Source of the DNA: Diplosphaera chodatii
Lineage: Eukaryota; Chlorophyta; Trebouxiophyceae; Prasiolales; Stichococcaceae
Direction: 5' to 3'
Length of the DNA: 64,000 nt
NCBI GenBank assembly: GCA_032358165.1
Contig: JAALGY010000021.1
Coordinates: 1,674,001 to 1,738,000, forward strand
Shown here: piece by piece, positions 12,001-28,437 of the stretch
Numbering within the stretch: the stretch's first letter is position 1
Layout: every line of letters starts with the position of its first letter
The notes under the pieces: model-generated
Seen by the model: only the letters and a program-made list of their open reading frames with translations
The model's database searches: none
Told to the model about the DNA's origin: nothing
Program-made: the position numbers and the translations under genes

Positions 12001-14411
12001 AAACTGCAGTGGAAAGGCAACCATTATGGTCAGTTGCCACTGCAGGACATGGCGTGTTTGATGGCGCCTGAACACTGATTGCATGGCACAAGTATAGAAC
12101 ACAGCATCCGCTATGATATGACCCTATCAGAAGGTGAACAGGTACTGCCAGGTGAGCAATGCACCCATACCATATGGATATGGAATGCAATAGTACTACA
12201 GCGACTGCCTGTGCAGCATAAAAGACCATTGCAGCACACCTGGAAGATGTCATCCTGCAGCTTGAGGAAAGACAGCAGGCCGCTGCCCAAGATGGTCTTG
12301 CGGTCGAAGCTGATGCCGATACTGCAGTAGTAAACTCAGTACCTGTTATGGAGGTCCGGTGGGCGTGGACTGTGACGTCATAAGCAGCTGCATCGATCCA
12401 TCTAGCAGTGTATTCAGGAGCAAGGCTCTGTATCATCCATCTGCCTAGTCATGTCATGACCAATATTCCTGATTTACAACAGCCTATCCATCACAGCAGC
12501 ATATATAGCAGCAGGCGCACGCTGTGGTAGTGTAGCAGCAATACACACTCACTGATGGGGCTCATTGCCTATGGTCGGCACACGCGTCACCTGGATGACC
12601 TTGCCATATGTGGGGCTGCCTGCAGTGCACAACTCAGACGATCAAATATTTGCCACCCAGCTGTACTCACGTGAATCAGCCCCCACACGCCATGCAACCG
12701 CAGTGGCAGGCATCAAGCAAGGGAAGGGGCTGCATCCATCATCGTTAAGCGCCAATGAACATCTCGTGTGTAGTCAACAGCTGCATTCCATGTGCACACC
12801 ATAGGTCAGATCTGCAGTGGCCAGGAAGTCCTGCTGGGTGGAGATGAGTGGGTCCGTGAACGTCTTGCCATAGCCAGCCCAGATGTATAGAAATGTGCCA
12901 TTCCTGTATTAGCGATGCACCATCAAGTCAGGCCCATCTTTTCCTCACGCCAGATCAACAGCCCTGCCCGCGAGCGATGCCTCGATCAGGGCCCTTGCTC
13001 GACAGCACACTTACTTGGGCGTGCCGGTGGCTGGCTGGGGGTTGTCAGCAGGTGTCAATATGTTGCGCAAGTCGATCCCGATGGGCGCCAGTGGGCCTGT
13101 AAACAGCACCAGTGCATACATGGCGACATGACGACAACTGGAAGGGCTACGATGAGCGCCAACATTACAGTAAATCAAGGATGGGCTCCGCACGCCGCAG
13201 CAAACAGCCTTTGCTTTTCGTTTGCTTAGCGTGGCGGGCGTCTAGAAGCAACATTCGCTCACCCAGCTGCGGTGTGCTGAATGCCAAGAGACCGCCTAGC
13301 AGGCCACCAAGTCCAAGAGCGTCCACCAGAGAATTGACGCTTGCAGGCAGAACCTCAGGGCGGTTGAGCAGATGTATGCCATGCATGGCTGCCATTTGCC
13401 AAGGCATGCTAATGTGATTCTCAGCAGACACGCGAGGCGTTCGCGAGCGGTATCAATCATCATGATACGAGGGTTCGTCTGTAGGTTGACAGAGGAGCAG
13501 GTCGTCAAAGTGGTAAATCATAACATGCGCCATGCGCACTGCACCTGTTGAGGAGGGGCTTGACCACCGGCAGCGTCGTGACGGTGGTGATCTGGTTGAG
13601 AGGCAGGATGGAGCCTGTCGGCAGCTGTAGGAGAGCACGCTCAAGCGTCAGGCAAAGGGCATGCAGCCGCGCGAGCAAGCTTGCCTGGCAGCAACACTTG
13701 ATGCCGCCTGCTGCCGGCAAGCCGCAAGCCAGCATGTCACAAGCAAGGACAACCAAGCATGGACGCAGGCACGACGAACACAGACAGCAGAGCTCCCATA
13801 TTATCGGACTGTTTAATGTTCAAAGTTTCGTGTCGAAGTCACATCTTGCCCATGCGCAGCATTGTGTGCGCATTCGATTGCGAATGAAGTTTGGCTGACA
13901 CGTGGACCACTCTCACTGCATGCTCGCTTTCGCTTCAAGTGCTGCACAAGTGATAGCGACAAACACAGCGCCGTAACATTAAGATGAAGTATGGTCGTAT
14001 CAGTCAGCCAAGAAAAGCGCAGCGCTCTCCTGGGTGATGGTCGATCAGCCACCCGTCGCATCGAGGCCCACCGCGTGGGCTTTCAAGAGCGCATGAGTGG
14101 CATTGTGCCGTATTAACACGAACAAGACATCACGCTCAGAGCTCAGGGGCGCCGGCGTGCTGTTGGCCATGCGAAAGCGCGGAATACCCCCGCGGACGAC
14201 AGGTGCGTGCGGGTGTTACCACACACAGTCGGTGATGGTGATTGCTGGTGGCACGCACCGATGGTATGCCGATGGGCAGTGATGTGGTCAGGCCACCGCC
14301 CGGAAGAATACCTTTGAGCTTGCGGCCATTCTTTTCGGTTTCTGCCGCCGAAGCAGTGGCTGCCAGAAGCGCGAACAGAGCCACGGCCACAAGCACAAGG
14401 CTGCGAGCCAT
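9017..14411 (-). CDS. Selenium-binding protein / methanethiol oxidase-like beta-propeller, secreted
   Basis: A long, intron-rich minus-strand gene. The start ATG at 14409-14411 opens MARSLVLVAVALFALLAATA, a clear signal peptide. Exons going down carry the blade motifs of the SBP56/SELENBP family: YIWAGYGKTFTDPL and FLATADL (13.0-12.8 kb), YGKVIQVTRVPTIGNEPH, LGSGLLSFLKLQDDIFQ, FDITDPRKPKFVKSINP (12.0 kb), KLPDGGFLTTQ, MGSDIGGAPGG, DPHGAAVHLPTNSLVTSDFI (11.1 kb), DTVHVWDFDTVKL, SIDVKFIGA, FAYATDVLNNGLFVIDVVAG, and a final exon 9091-9017 with FADIPARPHGIASY and stop. The order matches bacterial and fungal methanethiol-oxidase-like proteins rather than cytosolic animal SELENBP1. The family oxidises methanethiol in the cases studied. 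The activity and secretion of this protein are inferred. Confidence 0.8.
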
Positions 14412-14787
14412 TATGGGTCCGTCGGGCGTGTTCGAAGAGGAGGAGCGAACACAAACTGATGGATTGACGGCCGCGCTTTCAGAGTACATGACGACCGGCG
14501 AAAGGTTCCATGTTTTGAAACACGTGCATGGACCATCGGAAGCCGACGCGGCAGGCGTGCCGGCACGTGCCAGAGGTTGTGGTGATAATCTAGGGGTAGT
14601 TAAAGAAGTTCTTTAACTACCCCTAGATAATCAACACCCGGTGGGGAACTACCAAATACAAAAGGGGCCCTTGGCTAGCCACCGACCATAGCCCCAGGAG
14701 CGACTGCTGCCATTGCTGACAAGTGATGCTACTCGGCAATCATGCACGCACCAATATGGTCTCGACATGAATATGATAACGAGGTCA
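14412..14787. other. Intergenic region with perfect hairpin
   Basis: Separates the start of the selenium-binding-like gene from the stop of the Kelch gene, both on the minus strand. It should contain the Kelch 3' UTR and the promoter of the next gene. The one structured element seen is the palindrome at 14588-14628. Confidence 0.5.
14588..14628. repeat. 41-bp palindrome: 20-bp perfect arms, 1-nt spacer
   Basis: The left arm 14588-14607 reads ATCTAGGGGTAGTTAAAGAA. The right arm 14609-14628 is its exact reverse complement, with a single G between. It is far too long to be chance in this window. It could form a hairpin or cruciform in DNA or a stem in RNA. Possible origins are a MITE end-to-end remnant, a transcription end structure or a regulatory palindrome; the sequence alone does not decide. 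Confidence 0.9.
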
Positions 14788-17700
14788 TCATGTGCGGGCA
14801 GCGATCTGTGTCATGCTCAGCACCCAGGCGTCAGCATGCAGCACATCGCAGGCACCCCGACCCGCAGCCAGCACAGCTTGCGTCGTGCTTCCCTCCTGCA
14901 CGGCTGTCAAGACCACCAGCGAGTGTCCAGTCCTGGCCGCTGGGAGCTGCCCGTCCTGTATGTCACCAAAATTATGCTGGCGCCAGCGTACTGCCTGGAC
15001 GTGTGGTGATTGCAGACCCTGTGCATGCGTGATTTGCGGACATCATCGCAGGGCTAACACGCCATGATCACCTGCATGAGCGGTTTGGTCCAGCGCCACG
15101 TGCGGGTGTCAAGCAGCGCCAGGTCGGCTTCATACCGGTCCTCATCCGCGTCTCCACCGCCGTACAGCGCCAGGGTGCTGGCATCATGGAGGGGCACAGC
15201 GGCGTGGCCATACCTGCAGTGACCCTTGCGAGAATGAGCTTGTGCAAGTAGTACAGTGAAGCAGAAGTGGATGTTGTACCCTGAAGCAACGCTCAGTGGC
15301 CCGCAGACCCCTGGCAACAAGCGTGCTGAAATTGGCACAGCACCTGGCACTGTGGTTCACACGCACCGTGGGCTAGGCACCTCGCCATCGACTGCGCTAG
15401 TGTGCTCCCGCCACACCCAGCCCTCAATGCTCAAGCTGTACACCTACATGCTAGAGGGCGGGTGTCAGTGCTCGGACCAGAAATTTGCAGACCCAGTTGT
15501 GGATGTTCGTGCGAAAATAGCGTTCAAGGTTCTCAAAAGGTCTGGTCAAGTTCACATCAGTATGTTACTTACTTCCTTGCACGACCATGTGCAGCTACCT
15601 AGCCCGCCCACGATGATGATACGGCCATTGATGAGGGTCGCACTGCAGTGAAACACAAACAGGGTGAGAACTGCACTGCCTGCAGGAGCAGCGCCAGACC
15701 ATGTGCAGGGCAGCACAGGAGATAGAGCACTGTTGCTGCCAACCTTTATGACTTGCAGAGCAGCTCACAGGCAGCATGCACTCCCAGCACGGTAAATCAA
15801 AGTGCACCTGTGATAGGCACGGGGCTTGGGCGGTGCGCCCCGAGTGATGCCTCCCTTTAGTGCCAGCCAGCGCATGCGGGCCGGGTCCACCAGGAAGGCG
15901 TCATTGCGATAGGCGCCCGCCTCATCGACCCCACCGAAGACAAGCACCCGGCCATTGGGCAGCGGCGTGGCGGAGTGGCCAGAGCGCCTCGGCGCCTCGC
16001 CCTCGCCTGCATGATACGTCATGGCGCTGAATTCTGTAGGCATAAACCATAAAACGAGGTTCCAGCGCAGTTTGCGTCAGGAATTGCATGCAGAGTACGT
16101 GCCTTGATATGCGAACGCACCTGAGACCGGCAGGCCCGACCATGCGCTGAGGTCTGTGCCTGCCAACAATGCCTCGCCAACAGTGTCTGTCTCATCGGGC
16201 CTCTCACTGTCAACCTCGCCGCCAACTACCACCGCACCGCCGCCCTGCTGGAAAGAGCTTGCACCTCAGTGTGCGCCCAACCGTCAAGAGCCACGGCTGT
16301 GCACCATACACAGACTTTGAACAACATGCGAAAGGCCCTGTGACTACATCCCCTCCTTGCAGATGGCAGGCATATCATGTTGTACTGTCATCAACCGCAC
16401 CTCGGCTGCAGGCAGGGGGGTGGCGGTGTGCCAGCAGCGTGCCATGTCCAGCGGCAGACCTGGCAGCCACTTGCCGCTCGCGGCATTGCCGAGCGACAGC
16501 TGCAAACGCCAGGTATCGCTCATGGGCCCGTCATGCGCAGCACCGCCCAGCAGGTAGACCTACAGTCATGAGCATAGTAGCTTGTTGTGACACACATGGG
16601 TATCACTTATGGCCACATGAGGCAAGTTGGCAAGTGCGAGGTCATAGCGCTGTTTCTGTGTTGCGTCCCACACCTCGGATGGCCCAGATGCCAGCATGCC
16701 CGCTCCCCAGCGGCCAGCTGGCGCCTCGCCACCATCAGCCACCTCGACCGCTTGCCATGCCGCTTGCCAGGTGCCTGTGCAAGACGTACTGCAGGTGCGA
16801 GAGGTTCCATGACAGAGGAGGCCACCACTGGTGCAGATGACCGTCAAGCAGATCGCATGCCGAATGTTGCAATGCCCTGCAGCCCACCTGGCTCAGCTGC
16901 TTGAGGGCACGCCAGTGCTCGAGGCGACGCCGCAGATGAGCGGCGGCTGCGGCCACTGCGCAGCAGGCCTGCCGATGCCGGCATGAGGGACTTCCGCTTC
17001 CTGCCGCCACTGCCACCAGAGGAGGGCGGCGGCGATGGCTCCACGTTTGGCGTCTGCACGGCTGCCAGCGGCGTGCGCTGCTGCGGCGGCTGCGGCACAT
17101 GCACCACTGCCATAGGCGAAGCTGGAGGGTCGAGCTGAGATGTGTCTGCACCGGGCTGTGATCTTGCAGCGGCAGCAGGCACAGCTGCAGTGGCGTCCAT
17201 TGGCAGAGGCTCAGCAGCGGCCCGCAGCAAGGGCGGCCCGGTAGGCGCCCCAGGTGCCGGTGCAGCACCTGCCCTGGCTGTTGCCTGCGGACTGTCATGC
17301 ACACCACCTGCCGCTGGTGCAGCCGCTGCACCCTCGTGGGAGCTAAAATGGTTGGCTGGCTGTGCAACACTGCGGGCTGCTGCGGGGCTGTCTGCCGCCT
17401 GTGCGCTGTCAATGTCCGCTGTCATTGACTGCTCGGCGGTGGCGCTCAGCTGCGCGACTGCTCCTGACGCTGCACCAGATGGCACGCCGGAGGCCTCGCC
17501 TGACGCCTGAGCAGTGAAAAGGTGTTCGGTGAACTTGTGGCTCAGCTTGTGTTCGGTGGGTGTTTGGCTGTACACAGCTGGAATACGACATCAGTTGCCA
17601 GGCATGATGAGTGCATGGAGTGGCAGTCAGCATGCCTTGCCTGACTGACGGCCTTGAAGCGGCCAGGGCGGAAGGCAGGCACAGATCCCGCTGCTGTCAG

Positions 17701-18260
17701 CCTTTCTGTAGGGTGCTGCAGCAGGTCATCGAAGGCATCTGCGCCCGGTTGTGCGGCAGGTGCGGGCGCAGTCGCGTGAGTGGCCCCCGCAGTCCCGGGC
17801 TGGCAGTGCTGCCCGAAGCAGCCGCTGAAGTCAGCAGCAGCGGCTGATTGCGCTGCAGCAGTCCGGGAGGCTGGCGCGCAACACGATGCTTCGTCCACTG
17901 TCCGGCTGACTAGGTGCTCGGAGCATACCAGGTGTGGCAGCTGCAGCTGTGCTGCTGCAGCTGCGGTCTGCTGTGGCTGGACATCATCCACTGCATGTGC
18001 GTCACCAAGGACGTCTGCCATGCCAAACTTCTCCGTCCGAGACACACCTGCGCCACGACCGGCCCCTTAAAGTGCATGCTTTTGCACGCAACTGCCACGA
18101 ATGCTCACATGCTAGGCGAGGCCGGCTTACCTGCATCCACTTTGATTGTGCCGCCCGCAGGCAGATAATAGGTCAGGCCGCCATCTAGATTTCGGACTTT
18201 GCAGCAGTCCCCAGGCACTATCAATGTGACGCCTTCGTAACGTTCCACGAGCCTGGCCAT
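14788..18260 (-). CDS. Kelch-repeat protein with long disordered N-terminal half
   Basis: Exon 1 (18260-18131) encodes MARLVERYEGVTLIVPGDCC and ends phase 1. Exon 2 (18047-17646) and exon 3 (17577 to about 16892) encode Ala/Pro/Ser-rich, probably disordered sequence. From about 16786 down the exons carry Kelch motifs: APAGRWGAGMLASG then VYLLGGAAHDGPMSDTW; GGGAVVVGGEVDSERPDE; RRSGHSATPLPNGRVLVFGG; CSATLINGRIIIVGG; GHAAVPLHDASTLALYGGG followed by TRTWRWTKP; and a last exon 14946-14788 with LPAARTGHSLVVL. Splice phases agree across the joins I tested. At least five to six Kelch blades imply a beta-propeller that binds protein partners. No F-box or BTB domain is visible. The first exon may be a small separate domain I do not know. 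Confidence 0.75.
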
Positions 18261-18952
18261 TGCGAAGCAGGTTGCTAGACGGTCAACTGAAAGCGCGAGT
18301 GGCGCAGCAATATGCAATGAACAACGCGTGCAGAGTCAACAACCGAGTACGTGCGCAACACAAGAGCGTAAATAGCACTCAATGCACGCTTTGGGCACGA
18401 GTGTATGCCCTGTGTGCGGCGAATCGGGCGCTAGGCGCAACATGCAGCTGCCCAAGATCAAATTTTGAAGGTGCACGTGTGCAGGGGGTGGAGCGGGTGG
18501 CTGTTTCCGGGCAGGTCGATCGTCCTGGCTACGCCGACGGGGCAGTCTGTACCTGTCGACGCAGATCTGCAAAACGCAAATGGACATCTCATTGCAATGA
18601 AACGCTCGTGGGTCATGCCAGGCCACCCTTGGCAAGGCGGCATGTGAGGTAACCTGCTGGATCAGAAGCCAGATGATGTGATCCTGACGGATCCGAAGGC
18701 TGAAAGCATGCACTGATGGCCAGATGATTGATTTAAGACGGTGATGCTGGATCTGCGACCTGTCCGGTACTGGTGCGCATTCCTACACATGCTCAGACAG
18801 GGGACAACACGCCAGGATGCCACTGTCGGCTTCTATGTCCCGCATATACGGCTGTCTGTTCTCAGGAACAATCCGAAAGTGCATGCGCCATCCATGATGT
18901 TCTCCTGATGAACGAAGTGTAGGTTGTTTCTGCAAACGTGCTGGTTTTACAC
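18261..18952. promoter_or_regulatory. Shared upstream region of divergent Kelch and CDKA genes
   Basis: 692 bp between the start codons of two genes that diverge. No clear TATA box was seen. It must hold both 5' UTRs and both promoters, so co-regulation is possible but not shown. Confidence 0.5.
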
Positions 18953-21098
18953 ATGCAGATGGACCGGGTGAGCGGCAGGCTGCTGGCCTGCCAGCACTGT
19001 CAGTGTTTGTGCTTTGAAGATGTGATAGGCCATCAGATCCTGCATGCCAGTGCACAGCATGATGCAGGCTTCGCCTCAGGCTGTCGTTATATTGCACTGT
19101 CCAGTCACTTTCCTCTTGCGCCGTGCAGTATTATGGCTTCCAGGAGATCGGCTCGGGTACATATGGCACAGTCTACAAAGCTACGGACAGCCAGACAGGT
19201 GGCTGCATCACAAAGAATACCGTGGCACGGTGATGCAGCTCTGCCGTGTCATGTGCCGGTGTATTCTGCTGCCTACTCACTCACACTGTTTCTTCGCCGC
19301 AGGTGCGACCATCGCACTCAAGAAGATCAGGCTGGAGCAGGAGGAGGAGGGCGTGCCGTCCACAGCCATCCGCGAGATCTCGCTATTGAAGGAGCTGCAC
19401 CACGAGAACGTCGTGCGCCTGGAGAACGTGGTGTATGCCGACCGCAGGTGCGACGGGCAGACGCAGCGCTCTACATTCGCAAGGGTCGTCCTGCTGAAGC
19501 TACATAATCTAGTCGTGACGCCACTTCCAATACACATCATGATCAATGCATACACGCACCGCATTGCTGTTGCCTGATTTATCAAAAGCTCAGCCACAAC
19601 TGTGATGAGATGAGTTTCTTTGCCACGCCTCGTCTGCAGCCTGTACTTGGTGTTCGAGCATCTGGACCTGGACCTGAAACGTTATATGGACGAGAACAAG
19701 GACACCTTCAACCGAAACCATCGGCTCATCAAGGTCAGGCGGAAGGACGTCTGTTCTCTTGCTTGTGCATGGCACGGTTACCCAGGCCCATATGCGTGCA
19801 CTTGCTAGGGCCCCAAAACTGCTGCACTTGCTGCTGACGCAGCACCGTGTCTGCCTGCAGCTGTTCCTGTATCAGATGCTGCGGGGCCTGGCAGACTGCC
19901 ACGCCCGCTGCATCCTGCACCGTGACCTGAAGCCCCAGAACCTGCTGATCGACCAGACGCACAATTACCTGAAGCTGGCCGACTTCGGGCTGGCCCGCGC
20001 CTTTGGCATCCCTGTGCGTGCCTACACACATGAGGTGTGCCCAAGATGCCACAGCTGCATGCGTGTCGGCAGTCATCACATCAGCTTGTTGGCCAGCTGC
20101 GAGGTCAATGCCTACATGTCATCACGCACGACCACCAGGAAGTTGTGACACGATCCACTTCATGTGCTGTGCTGCCCCCCACCCCCTGCCATGTACCATC
20201 AGACCGTCCTTCCCGCCCGGCAGGTGGTCACCCTGTGGTACCGCGCCCCCGAGATCCTGCTGGGCGCCAAGATGTACTCCACGCCCGTGGACGTGTGGTC
20301 GGTCGGCTGCATCTTCGCGGAGATGCTGAACCAGCGGCCGCTGTTCCAGGGCGAGTCGGTGCGTGCGGCAAGCAGGCTGTGCTGCCCTGGGTGTCTCGGC
20401 ACTTGCCAGCCTGCTGTCACGCATGATCAAACTGAATGCTGTTCTCGCATGCCGGTCGACCTGTTGCGGGTGTGCTAGCTGTCCATCCTAGGGACACGAG
20501 GAGCCGTCATAAGATGGTTGCTAATCAGATCAGGGTTGCCGGCGCAGGAGATCGACGAGCTGTTCCGCATCTTCCGGGTGCTGGGCACGCCCACGGAGGC
20601 GTCGTGGCCGGGCGTCAGCGCGCTGCCCGACTACCGCGACATCTTCCCCCGCTGGCCGCCCCGCGCCCTGGCGGAGCTGGTGCCCGCGCTGGACCCGGTG
20701 GGCCTGGACGTCCTGGCCCAGATGCTGCGGTGGGCGGCTTCCCAAACCCTAACCCTTGGACCAACCCGTGATCACGTTATGACGCACGTGTCTGCTGATG
20801 CCGCGGTCCAGAGGCAGCAAGCAGTGCTGCAGTGGCAGCTCGCCGTCAAATGATGCCGCTGACCATGCATCCAGGGTGCTGTGCTTCATCCGGCGAAGGG
20901 CGCTGCCAATGTTGTGGCAGCCAGTGCGATATTCTCGACAGCAATCAGCAATCTGGGACGCGGTCAAAGTCATGCTGCTGCTGACAGGCTGCATGGTCCC
21001 TTTGCAGGTATGAGCCGAGCCAGCGCGCAACTGCGCGGGAGCTACAGCAGCACGCCTACTTTGCAGATGTCAGGGGCATGGTGGCACCAGTTGCATAG
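18953..21098 (+). CDS. CDKA: A-type cyclin-dependent kinase (PSTAIRE)
   Basis: Eight exons (18953-18967, 19129-19198, 19303-19447, 19640-19733, 19861-20034, 20224-20358, 20548-20729, 21008-21098) sum to 906 nt, giving 301 residues, the usual CDKA length. Visible motifs in order: the Gly-rich loop [11 protein letters not shown] with the inhibitory Thr-Tyr pair, IALKK lysine, [14 protein letters not shown] cyclin-binding helix, HRDLKPQN catalytic loop, [12 protein letters not shown], the T-loop [13 protein letters not shown], and [17 protein letters not shown], rather than PPTALRE, marks it as A-type (cdc2/CDK1 homologue), the main driver of S and M phase in plants and algae. It phosphorylates Ser/Thr-Pro sites with a cyclin partner in nucleus and cytoplasm. 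The start MQMDR is the first ATG in frame with the splice to YYGFQEIG. Confidence 0.95.
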
Positions 21099-22394
21099 CC
21101 GAGGGTATGCAGCACAGGGACATGTACCAGCATGGCGCGGGAATCTCCTTGCTCAGTGATCAGCAACCCCATGTGCAGCCATTTTCCATATCCATGCTGA
21201 AGGGGTCACCGTCATCCGCCAGCCGTGATACCTCCAACATTGGCATAGTCTGCAACAGTGATACTAATAACGAGTGAATCTGAATCGAATTGTTAGGACT
21301 AGGCGAGTTTGATCCTGCAGTTTTGCATCGCATGCCATTTAGGGCCTCGCATGCTTGTAGGTGCCCCCAGGCTAACAGTTTTACAGCAAATTTTTGCCGC
21401 GCGCCCTCTTAATCCGTTTAATAGTTTGCCGGCATTCTCAACACGGCACCCCGTCTTTCCACCCCGCGTTCTCCGTACTTCACTGCGATGCCCCGTATTC
21501 CTCTCACGCGGTCCCCGTAAACGTTACTAGCGGTCACCCCGGCCGCCGTGCCGCACGCGACGCGCGGCCCTTCTGCGTGGGCAGTCTCCACCATCATGCT
21601 AAGCTGCCACGCGCTGGCGGGCCTCCGTGTTGGGCGGTCGGCACTCAACAGCTATTCTAGCAGCGATTCTAGCAGCGCGGCGTCGGTTGCTCGTCATTGG
21701 CGGCGTGCTGATACTGCGTCGTGTTATATGACCCCACGCAAAGCCAGACGCTGCCCGCGCTCGGGTGCCTGCTGTTGATGCCGCTTCAGCGGCACGTGCC
21801 TTCACCTTGCTGTCCCTTGACACCCCTGTTTTCACAGTACCAACCCCTTGACGGGTCCGCAACCCAACCATGAGGCCCGTATCAAATCAGATATTTCCAA
21901 TGCCTGGGGGCCTACCTATATAAATACACGGTTAAGCGACATGATCCCGCCAGAAACTTCCGCGGCGGGCGAGAATCAGGCATTGGGAACTTTGGGTGTC
22001 CAAGCTTTGCACAGGTCACTGCCCTCTCGACAACGTCCATGATCTGCAGAATATTCAGAACTCTCATCTTGAAACGGTAGCATTGTCAAGTTGTTGAGTA
22101 CTTCTCTTTTCCAGCGCAACATCAGATCAGCTTTTGCGATTGCACACTTGATTTGTGCCGGACCGCAGTCATCATTCCATGCTCACATGTCGACAAAGCA
22201 TTACAGCATACACGTACTATACTCAACTACACACAGTGACGATGGCAGGATCTGATTTGGGGCCTGCTTCGATCTGCCGCATGAGCTTGTACAGGGCGTG
22301 ACGAGCGTCAGGGAAGGCACCTCAGCAGCTGGGTGCACTGTCCGCGCTTGCACTTTAGTGGGTTCTGCACTGAAGCTACGAGCAGCGGCATGTG
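21099..22394. other. Intergenic region between CDKA and SIK1-like genes
   Basis: About 1.3 kb without a convincing exon. It contains a TATA-like TATATAAATA at 21917-21926, about 470 nt upstream of the SIK1 start codon. I saw nothing else with structure. Confidence 0.5.
21917..21926 (+). promoter_or_regulatory. TATA-box candidate upstream of SIK1-like gene
   Basis: TATATAAATA in an otherwise GC-rich stretch, oriented toward the kinase gene. It would imply a 5' UTR of roughly 440 nt. Position and match only; no transcription start is known. Confidence 0.4.
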
Positions 22395-27133
<4,739 letters not shown>

Positions 27134-28437
27134 ACACCCGATGACAGCAGGCATTGGTGTAATGTTCTTTGTGTCTTTGTATACCAGCGTCTGACACCGT
27201 ACTGGACTTTGGGAGTCATGATCCGACTGGGTGTGACTGCATGCTAAGCTATGTAGGTGCAACGAACGAGCTGGGGCATCCCGCCAGTGCGGAGGACTGT
27301 CAGAGAATGTTGACAGCGCCAAGAAAATGCTTGCAGCAGATAGAGGCACCGATGCCAGGGCTGCGTACATCCTCGCTGCTGGCAGCCCGCCCGCCACTGT
27401 CCTGGCCTGCCGAAAGCCGACCATGATGTGCTCTTCAGGCAGGGAGCCGACTGGCTGTGGTAGACATAGGGCACAGGCCCGCTTAGATAAGCCATGAGAG
27501 CCGATTGCAGCGGGTCACATCATAAGTGCCAGTCTGCCGGATGACCAGAGCGTCCTCGAGAGTGAGAGTCCCACCTCCGCTCTTAAACCGCTGCGCTGTC
27601 CGGAGTTGCTCACACAGCCAGTTTCCACTGAGCAGCCGCCCGCAGACATAGCCGTGCAAGCCTGTCAACGTCTCAAGGCAAGTCACTGATTACCCGCTGC
27701 TATGTAGTGTTGTTTGTTCCGGTTTTGCTTGCAACATACCCTGCCTTGAGCACTGACGGTGCACTGATGCGCCGCGTGACGCCCGAGTGTCGCCAGGCGC
27801 CGTACATGTTTACAAGCTGCTAGATTCTCCTGTCCGCACGCTCTGCAGTAACGTATCGACGCGGCACGGAATCAATGTGCGGTTCTCGGCCTGCATGCTA
27901 GCTGCTGCTGTCGCTGGCACGTCTATCCGGCGATGCGCAGCTAGCTGTCACCTTTGAGCGCCGCTCGACCTCATGACACAAACTTGTATGCGAGATGCTG
28001 CTCATATGAGTGTTCCGCGACGTATGGTGGTTAACGGCTTGCTGCAAGTGTGCAACAAGCTGCGACTGCCGACGCGTCGGGTTCGGCTAGCTGTGTCCGT
28101 CTGGCCCTCGGCGTGCTGTCGCGCTCTTTGAGCAGAGCCTATTTGGCCAGAAACATTTGATTGACCGCAAGTGTATGCAATCATACACGCTGCAGCACTG
28201 TTCACACGCATCACATGCGTGCACGCACCATGCCCAGTCCTCGCGACATCCCGTGTGCGCTGATGCAAACACGCTCCTGGGGCTCGGCGCTGCCGCGCAA
28301 ACACTTTTGAACCAGTCTACGTATCTAAAAGCCGAAGTGCGTGGCCTGTGCGCCCTGTGTTGCGAGCAGAATCGACGTACTATGCATGGGAACTAGATGC
28401 GACTTGCTTTGCAGGTCGTCCGTTTGGCTGCGCCGCC
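27134..28437. other. Intergenic region between SIK1-like and Cys-rich genes
   Basis: About 1.3 kb. A 67-codon minus-strand frame lies at 27483-27686 but has no splice context or recognisable motif, so I do not call it. The rest should be the promoter and 5' UTR of the Cys-rich gene. Confidence 0.45.
27158..27162 (+). terminator. TGTAA polyadenylation signal of SIK1-like gene
   Basis: TGTAA 25 nt after the stop codon, well placed for a chlorophyte poly(A) signal. Confidence 0.6.

Noticed and set aside
16735..17412. Long Arg/Gln-rich minus-strand frame overlapping the Kelch gene
   Set aside because: Splice phase supports the neighbouring frame (ending ACPQAAEPG and joining TWQAAWQAVEVADG); this one is a shadow.
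27483..27686. 67-codon minus-strand frame in the SIK1/Cys-rich intergenic region
   Set aside because: No family motif, no splice context and no neighbouring exon. Frames this long are common by chance in GC-rich DNA.
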